NCBI GenBank assembly: GCA_017561105.1 | Contig: JAFZDR010000103.1 | Span: 1 to 6,510, forward strand | Direction: 5' to 3' | Origin: Alistipes sp. | GTDB lineage: Bacteria > Bacteroidota > Bacteroidia > Bacteroidales > Rikenellaceae | DNA length: 6,510 bases | Part shown: positions 1-3,151 of the stretch, in pieces | Numbering within the stretch: the stretch's first letter is position 1 | How the letters are laid out: each line of letters begins with the position of its first letter | Position numbers and translations under genes: made by a program | Notes under the pieces: model-generated | Seen by the model: the letters and a program-made list of their open reading frames with translations, nothing else | What the model was told of the DNA's origin: nothing | The model's database searches: none

Positions 1-408
1 AGTATATCTCCCGCTTCGAATAAAGAACTCGCGTATGAAATAGTAGAAAAGGGAGGACTACTAATTACCGAGTATCTCACTGCGCCAAAAAGTAGAAATG
101 ATTTAATAGCTCGTTATCAAGAGCGAGATAGGTTACAGGCTTTGTATAGTGATTGCGTTGTTCTCTCAGCAAGTTACGCTCCAAACGACAAGGGACTTGA
201 TAGCGGTTCAAGGTTAGCTATGGGATATGCTTATAATTATGATATTCCTCGTGCTGTAATTTACGATCAGTCAGAATGTGATAATCCAATGTATGATTTA
301 AATAGACAATATATACGGGAAGACGAAAGCGTTATTGTCGTAAATGAGCAGACAATGCGTAAAGATGTAGAGCGCATTCTAAGTAGGCATAAAAACACAT
401 TATTCTAA
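1..408 (+). CDS. DprA/Smf-like Rossmann-fold protein, C-terminal part (5' end outside window)
   Basis: The reading frame is open from the first base to TAA at 406-408, giving the last 135 residues. They resemble the second half of the DprA/Smf (SLOG superfamily) Rossmann domain. A stretch like A-x-N-x-x-L-A-x-x-I-x-x-x-GGLLITEY (fragment residues 5-25) is followed by an Arg-rich segment RYQERDRLQALYSD (38-51), which matches the family's RRNRIIAGLS-type stretch. Then comes DSGSRLAMGYAYNYDIPRAV (67-86), matching the family SGS-LI-A-x-x-A-x-x-x-G-R-x-V-F-A-V motif. In the family this domain binds single-stranded DNA or nucleotide and, in true DprA, loads RecA during transformation. This copy is diverged: the Arg-rich motif is altered, and the tail after the fold is short with no winged-helix domain. 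A DprA-like protein with another role is therefore as likely as canonical DprA. The next gene starts 14 bp downstream on the same strand, suggesting one transcript. Family assignment is fairly secure; the function is not. Confidence 0.7.
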   Translation, partial: SISPASNKELAYEIVEKGGLLITEYLTAPKSRNDLIARYQERDRLQALYSDCVVLSASYAPNDKGLDSGSRLAMGYAYNYDIPRAVIYDQSECDNPMYDLNRQYIREDESVIVVNEQTMRKDVERILSRHKNTLF

Positions 409-422
409 ATTGTTATAAAGTA

Positions 423-1076
423 ATGAAAAAAATATCCTGTATTCTCCTTACCTTGCTGTTATTGGGTGTGCAGCAGGGAGTTGCTTCGGAGAAGCGAGAG
501 GAAAACAAGAAGAACACCTCAAATAAATTGAACAGACAAGAGAGAGCCGAGTTGCAAAGACAATACGAAGCTGCTGCTAAAAAGTTCATATCGGCAGTAG
601 ATAATGGTAAATCTTTGAGCGAAGGTAAAATAATTCAGGATATCAATATCGTTGCAGTACACGAATTTCTCCAAAACGAGGGATATACCCCTGAGTGGAG
701 AGAAAATGGTGATACAAAATGGCTTACTTTTAAGTATGAAGGTCAGGGTATGTTTGTTGCAGTAGATAAAGATTATGTGCGTATATTTACAGGCTTTGAC
801 AAACTTACGCCTTTTATTCTGAATCATACAAAACAAAAGGCACTTTCAGATGTAGAACTTGCCCATATATACATAACTTGTATGGAGTTATCAAATTACT
901 TTAAGGTGTTAAAGTTTAGGTATGATACTGAGGATGATGTGGCATATATGACCATAGAGGCATTTATGCCTTCAATGGCACTCTTCAAACACTATTTTGC
1001 CTTCTATGCAAGGGCGCTTAAAGTCGCATCAGATGAGTTCAAGAAGAGTCTAAATGAGAAATTAGGTATCAAATAG
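423..1076 (+). CDS. Small secreted protein with a YbjN-like domain
   Basis: This encodes 217 residues. Residues 1-22 form a typical Sec signal peptide: KK at the N-terminus, a Leu-rich core at 7-15, and a cleavage site near VAS/E (20-23). C6 lies too early to be a lipobox cysteine. Residues 23-57 are charged and probably helical (KREENKK, RQERAELQRQYEAAAKK). From about 60 to 212 the layout resembles YbjN/type III secretion chaperone-like folds: a helix ending in FLQNEGY (82-88), beta strands around W100, F103 and FVAVDKDYVRIF (111-122), then a helix with N158 leading into YFKVLKFRYDTEDDVAYMTIEAFM (about 159-182) and a long C-terminal helix. YbjN proteins are poorly characterised, and a periplasmic role is inferred only from the signal peptide. 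The start is the first ATG in frame, preceded by an AT-rich leader. The gene is probably co-transcribed with the DprA-like gene 14 bp upstream. Its AT-rich codons (AAT, ATA, AGA) differ from the genes after 1327. The CDS call is firm; the family is a pattern-based judgement. Confidence 0.75.
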   Translation: MKKISCILLTLLLLGVQQGVASEKREENKKNTSNKLNRQERAELQRQYEAAAKKFISAVDNGKSLSEGKIIQDINIVAVHEFLQNEGYTPEWRENGDTKWLTFKYEGQGMFVAVDKDYVRIFTGFDKLTPFILNHTKQKALSDVELAHIYITCMELSNYFKVLKFRYDTEDDVAYMTIEAFMPSMALFKHYFAFYARALKVASDEFKKSLNEKLGIK

Positions 1077-1094
1077 GAATTATCGACACTATCA

Positions 1095-1134
1095 ATCGCC
1101 TCGCAGTTTGTTCTGCGAGGCGATACCTTTAATT
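1095..1134 (+). terminator. Hairpin terminator after the secreted-protein gene
   Basis: A perfect 12-bp inverted repeat (ATCGCCTCGCAG at 1095-1106, CTGCGAGGCGAT at 1113-1124) encloses a 6-nt loop and lies 18 bp after the stop codon at 1076. The downstream tail ACCTTTAATT is only moderately T-rich, so termination may be partial. The other strand lacks a T-tract, so it serves the plus-strand unit. Confidence 0.7.
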
Positions 1135-1160
1135 ACCAACTTAAGTAGCGGTTATTCAAG

Positions 1161-1296
1161 ATAGGAGAAAATAGGATTCGCACCTGCGGTGCTAAATAGG
1201 AGTGGATAGGATTGGTTGTGAGATTGTATCCTATTTAAGGACTGAAAGTTCGTTCCTAATAAGTAGTCGCAGACTACGCCTCCTATTAAATCCTAT
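1161..1296. repeat. Cluster of ATAGGA / TCCTAT hexamers with two short hairpins
   Basis: This fills most of the 250-bp gene-free stretch 1077-1326. Forward ATAGGA occurs at 1161, 1171, 1196 and 1206, as two pairs with an exact 10-bp step. The reverse complement TCCTAT occurs at 1229, 1281 and 1291, the last two again 10 bp apart. Two perfect mini-hairpins lie between them: GCACC-TGC-GGTGC (1180-1192) and GTAGTC-GCA-GACTAC (1263-1277). No open reading frame of note is present. It may be a genome-wide intergenic repeat (REP- or MITE-like), a protein-binding array, or the decayed 3' region of the bacterioferritin transcript. Confidence 0.6.
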
Positions 1297-1311
1297 AAAA
1301 AGCTAAACGCC

Positions 1312-1326
1312 ACTCTCAACTCTCAA
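1312..1326 (-). repeat. Two-copy 7-bp tandem repeat abutting the bacterioferritin stop codon
   Basis: Read on the minus strand, the TAG stop (1329-1327) is followed without any gap by TTGAGAG twice. It is one of three period-7 repeats at or near stop codons in this window, the others being at 3038-3065 and 3124-3151. Confidence 0.7.
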
Positions 1327-1839
1327 CTATTCAGATTTCTCGCCTTTCGACATGTGTTTGCTGTGTTCGATGGATTGCAGGGCGAGATAGTGCGAGCCGT
1401 AGTCGAGCAAATTCTGCCACTCTGTACGGAAAATATCGAGGTGTTCCTCCTCCTCGGCGGACATCTCCTGAAAAATCTTGTGCGTTACGGCATCGTCCTC
1501 AGCCGAACATAGGCGCGCATACTCGTTGTAGTGGTCGATGGTGCTCTGTTCCAACTTGCAGGCGAAATAGAGAGCCTCGACGGGCTCGTCAATCTGTCGT
1601 GCACGCTCCGAAGGGTTCATATCGACCTTGCCGTTCAGGAAGAGAATACGCTCGGCAATATGCTCGATATGCTCCATTTCGGCTATCGATATACGACGCA
1701 TAAGGCGTGCAAGGTGTTCGTACCCCGCATCCTCGAAGATTGTATGAAAATAGATATACTGCAAGGTTGTCGAAATCTCCTTGCCAAGTGCATCGTTCAG
1801 GCGTTCGATGCTACGCTGATACTTAGAAGTCTGCTCCAT
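1327..1839 (-). CDS. bfr: Bacterioferritin (iron-storage ferritin-like protein)
   Basis: The 170 residues form a four-helix ferritin-like protein, slightly longer than E. coli Bfr (158). Every ferroxidase ligand expected by alignment with E. coli Bfr is present: E21, E54, H57 (E-M-E-H), E97, E130 and H133 (EEEEH). Y28 keeps the seven-residue spacing from E21. M55 lies where the haem-ligating Met52 sits in E. coli Bfr, so haem binding between subunits is plausible. The stretch ERILFLNG (63-70) also matches the family. The family oxidises Fe(II) and stores it as a ferric mineral inside a cytoplasmic 24-mer, limiting Fenton chemistry. Two Cys (C94, C111) are present, but their spacing does not let me assign the DPS-like (DPSL) subfamily known in Bacteroides. 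The gene follows the XRE regulator by 54 bp on the same strand, and I see no convincing promoter in the gap, so co-transcription is likely. The C-terminal tail (about 155-170) is polar and lacks ferroxidase residues. Confidence 0.88.
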   Translation of the reverse strand: MEQTSKYQRSIERLNDALGKEISTTLQYIYFHTIFEDAGYEHLARLMRRISIAEMEHIEHIAERILFLNGKVDMNPSERARQIDEPVEALYFACKLEQSTIDHYNEYARLCSAEDDAVTHKIFQEMSAEEEEHLDIFRTEWQNLLDYGSHYLALQSIEHSKHMSKGEKSE

Positions 1840-1893
1840 AACATTAACTATTACGAAGCAGACTTATATGCAAAATGAGTACCAAACGAGTGG

Positions 1894-2100
1894 CTAATCC
1901 TCCTCGTATTCGAGAATATCGCCGGGCTGGCAATGGAGTTCGTGACAGAGCGCCTCAAGCGTAGAGAAGCGTATCGCCTTGCCCTTGCCGGTCTTCAAGA
2001 TAGAGAGATTTGCGGGAGTTACCCCTATTCGTTCCGATAGCCGTGTCAGAGTCATTCTGCGACGCGCCATCACTGCATCAAGTTTAACCTTTATTCCCAT
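1894..2100 (-). CDS. Small XRE/Cro-CI-type DNA-binding regulator
   Basis: The 68 residues are almost entirely one helix-turn-helix domain of the short Cro/CI (HTH_26, YozG-like) type. Helix 2 is about LTRLSERIG (18-26) and the recognition helix about TPANLSILK (28-36), followed by the family-typical GKGKAIRFSTLEALCHEL (39-56) and CQPGDILEY (57-65). There is no sensor or oligomerisation domain, so it probably binds DNA as a dimer with its signal, if any, supplied elsewhere. It lies upstream of bacterioferritin on the same strand and is divergent from the thioesterase gene, so autoregulation or control of either neighbour is possible but not shown. The ATG at 2100-2098 gives the full domain. 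A second ATG 14 bp upstream is out of frame and comes from a tandem duplication of the start region. Confidence 0.88.
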   Translation of the reverse strand: MGIKVKLDAVMARRRMTLTRLSERIGVTPANLSILKTGKGKAIRFSTLEALCHELHCQPGDILEYEED

Positions 2101-2120
2101 TTTTTAATGCCCATTTTTTA
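2093..2120 (-). repeat. 14-bp tandem duplication covering the XRE start codon
   Basis: On the minus strand the unit TAAAAAATGGGMAT occurs twice head to tail (2120-2107 and 2106-2093), differing at one base (C or A). Each copy carries an ATG after an A6 run. The downstream ATG starts the XRE gene. The upstream ATG (2114-2112) opens a 7-codon frame (MGIKKWE) that stops at 2093-2091, overlapping the real start. Confidence 0.85.
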
Positions 2121-2170
2121 GTTCCTAACCCATAACATTTAGCGAAGATAGCCCCTTTTTGACGATTATC

Positions 2171-2203
2171 CAAATTTTAGAGCAACTATTTGAATGTGTC
2201 AAA
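2171..2203 (-). promoter_or_regulatory. Candidate promoter of the XRE-bacterioferritin unit
   Basis: On the minus strand TTTG (2203-2200) is followed after 21 nt by AAAATTTG (2178-2171), a seven-of-eight match to the Bacteroidetes -7 box TAnnTTTG. This would give a leader of roughly 65 nt. The -33 box lies within an inverted repeat, ATTTGA-ATGTG-TCAAAT (2188-2204). The assignment is by pattern only. Confidence 0.4.
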
Positions 2204-2246
2204 TGTTGCTTCAAAGTGTTGCAAAACTCGCTTTTAAGGGCTTTAA

Positions 2247-2264
2247 ATTGTGAAATATCACAAT
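2247..2264. promoter_or_regulatory. Palindromic operator candidate (7-4-7) in the thioesterase promoter
   Basis: The perfect palindrome ATTGTGA-AATA-TCACAAT covers the -33 element and most of the spacer. Bound protein would block polymerase, so repression is the simplest reading. The half-sites TGTGA/TCACA resemble those of Crp/Fnr-family regulators, though the 4-nt centre is shorter than the 6-nt centre of E. coli CRP sites and equals the FNR spacing. Confidence 0.5.
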
Positions 2265-2278
2265 ATCTGCTACCTTTG
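2247..2278 (+). promoter_or_regulatory. Promoter of the acyl-ACP thioesterase gene
   Basis: ATTG at 2247-2250 serves as the -33 element and TACCTTTG at 2271-2278 is an exact match to the Bacteroidetes -7 consensus TAnnTTTG, with a 20-nt spacer. Transcription would start near 2285, leaving a leader of under 20 nt before the ATG at 2302. The leader has no clear Shine-Dalgarno sequence, as is usual in this phylum. Confidence 0.7.
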
Positions 2279-2301
2279 CAGTGAATTTGTAACCACAGAC
2301 T

Positions 2302-3033
2302 ATGGGGCAGAAAGCAAAATATAACTTTTCGGTTTCGACAGAAAATGTTGATTTTACACTCCACGCAAGCATAGAATCGCTCTGCGCCGATATGTTGTCA
2401 GTGGCAGGAATGGATGCTCGCAAGAATGGCATCAGTGCCGACACTCTTATGCAGCAGGGTCGCACCTGGGTGCTATCTCGTATGGCAGTCGAGTTCGATC
2501 GTATGCCCGAGCAGTTCGAGAACTTCGATATTGCCACCTGGATCAATCCTCACACCTCGCGTCTGCTCTCGACTCGTAACTTCGAGTTGCTTGATGCCGA
2601 AGGCAAGCAGTTTGGTCGAGGTGTATCGCAGTGGTGCGTAATCGACTACGAGAAGCGTGCTCTTGTGTCGTTGGAGGAGGTCGAAAATCTCTTCGACCCT
2701 AACTACTATTGCGATGAGCCTTCGCCATGTGATGCTCCACGCAAGATTCGCGGCATTGTTCCAACCGTAACACGCCAGCGCCAGGCTGTATATAGCGATA
2801 TCGACTTCAATCGCCATGTGAATACAATGCGCTATATCCGTATGATGCTCAATACCCTACCGATTGAGTATCTGACCGAAAATCGCCCATTGCGCCTCGA
2901 TGCCCACTTTGCAAACGAGTGTAAACTCGGACAGATGCTCACTATCAATTACGAGCAGCGCGACAATGTTTCGATGTTCGAGATTCGCAACGAGGATGCC
3001 GTAGCCTGCACCGCAGCAATCGAGTGGAGATAG
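2302..3033 (+). CDS. Acyl-ACP thioesterase (FatA/FatB type)
   Basis: The 243 residues carry two hotdog folds, as in the plant and bacterial FatA/FatB family (PF01643). The first spans about 1-125 and includes TWVLSRMAVEFDRMP (55-69) and the W-x-N region WINPHTSRLLSTRNFELLD (80-98). The second runs from about 155. The motif D168-x-N170-x-H172-V-N174 followed by MRYIRMML matches the plant DxNxHVN-x-x-x-Y signature, and NECKLGQ places E206 and C207 where UcFatB1 has E319 and C320. All proposed catalytic residues (Asp, Asn, His, Glu) are therefore present. The enzyme hydrolyses acyl-acyl carrier protein in the cytoplasm, releasing free fatty acid and ending chain elongation; chain-length preference cannot be read here. 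There is no transit or signal peptide. It is a single-gene unit with its own promoter (2247-2278) and terminator (3056-3085), divergent from the XRE gene and convergent with the peptidase. Confidence 0.92.
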   Translation: MGQKAKYNFSVSTENVDFTLHASIESLCADMLSVAGMDARKNGISADTLMQQGRTWVLSRMAVEFDRMPEQFENFDIATWINPHTSRLLSTRNFELLDAEGKQFGRGVSQWCVIDYEKRALVSLEEVENLFDPNYYCDEPSPCDAPRKIRGIVPTVTRQRQAVYSDIDFNRHVNTMRYIRMMLNTLPIEYLTENRPLRLDAHFANECKLGQMLTINYEQRDNVSMFEIRNEDAVACTAAIEWR

Positions 3034-3037
3034 ATTT

Positions 3038-3065
3038 AGACGAGAGACTAAAGACGAGAGACGAG
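3038..3065 (+). repeat. Four-unit 7-bp tandem repeat just after the thioesterase stop
   Basis: Starting four bases after the TAG at 3031-3033, the units AGACGAG, AGACTAA, AGACGAG and AGACGAG follow in exact 7-bp register. The last one and a half units form the left arm of the terminator hairpin, so the repeat and the terminator overlap. Confidence 0.8.
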
Positions 3066-3085
3066 AGTTTCTCGTCTCTCCTTTT
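3056..3085 (+). terminator. Intrinsic terminator of the thioesterase gene
   Basis: GAGAGACGAG (3056-3065) pairs perfectly with CTCGTCTCTC (3071-3080) across a 5-nt loop and is followed by CTTTT. It lies 22 bp after the stop codon. The left arm is drawn from the 7-bp tandem repeat. Confidence 0.75.
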
Positions 3086-3120
3086 GCAAAAAGAAATGCC
3101 GAGCAACACTGCTCGGCATT
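3086..3120 (-). terminator. Intrinsic terminator of the M16 peptidase gene
   Basis: AATGCCGAGCA (3095-3105) and TGCTCGGCATT (3110-3120) make a perfect 11-bp stem with a 4-nt loop. Read on the minus strand, the stem runs into TCTTTTTGC, a clear T-tract, so it ends the leftward peptidase transcript. The plus-strand side has a weaker tail (ACCTTTAATT) and could act as a backup for the thioesterase. Confidence 0.8.
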
Positions 3121-3123
3121 ACC

Positions 3124-3151
3124 TTTAATTGTCAATTTTCAATTATCAATT
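3124..3151 (-). repeat. 7-bp tandem repeat abutting the M16 peptidase stop codon
   Basis: On the minus strand the TAG stop (3154-3152) is followed immediately by AATTGAT, AATTGAA, AATTGAC and a degenerate AATTAAA, all in 7-bp register. The last unit runs up to the terminator hairpin. The arrangement matches that after the bacterioferritin stop, with a different unit sequence. Confidence 0.8.

Noticed and set aside
423..490. Lipoprotein signal using C6
   Set aside because: The cysteine precedes the hydrophobic core instead of following it, so this is a type I signal peptide.
1161..1296. CRISPR array
   Set aside because: The repeated units are only 6-8 bp, occur in both orientations, and are not separated by uniform spacers.
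1327..1839. DPS-like (DPSL) protein rather than bacterioferritin
   Set aside because: The E-M-E-H and EEEEH ligand pattern, the Met at the haem position and the helix spacing fit Bfr. I could not match the two cysteines to the DPSL thiol motif.
1531..1878. 115-codon plus-strand frame opposite bacterioferritin
   Set aside because: It overlaps a gene with all family catalytic residues, and its translation matches no family. It is a shadow frame.
2473..2817. Minus-strand frame opposite the thioesterase, and other frames at 2211-2546 and 2857-3135
   Set aside because: They overlap the well-supported thioesterase and have no recognisable features. The 2857-3135 frame also runs through the terminator and repeat region.
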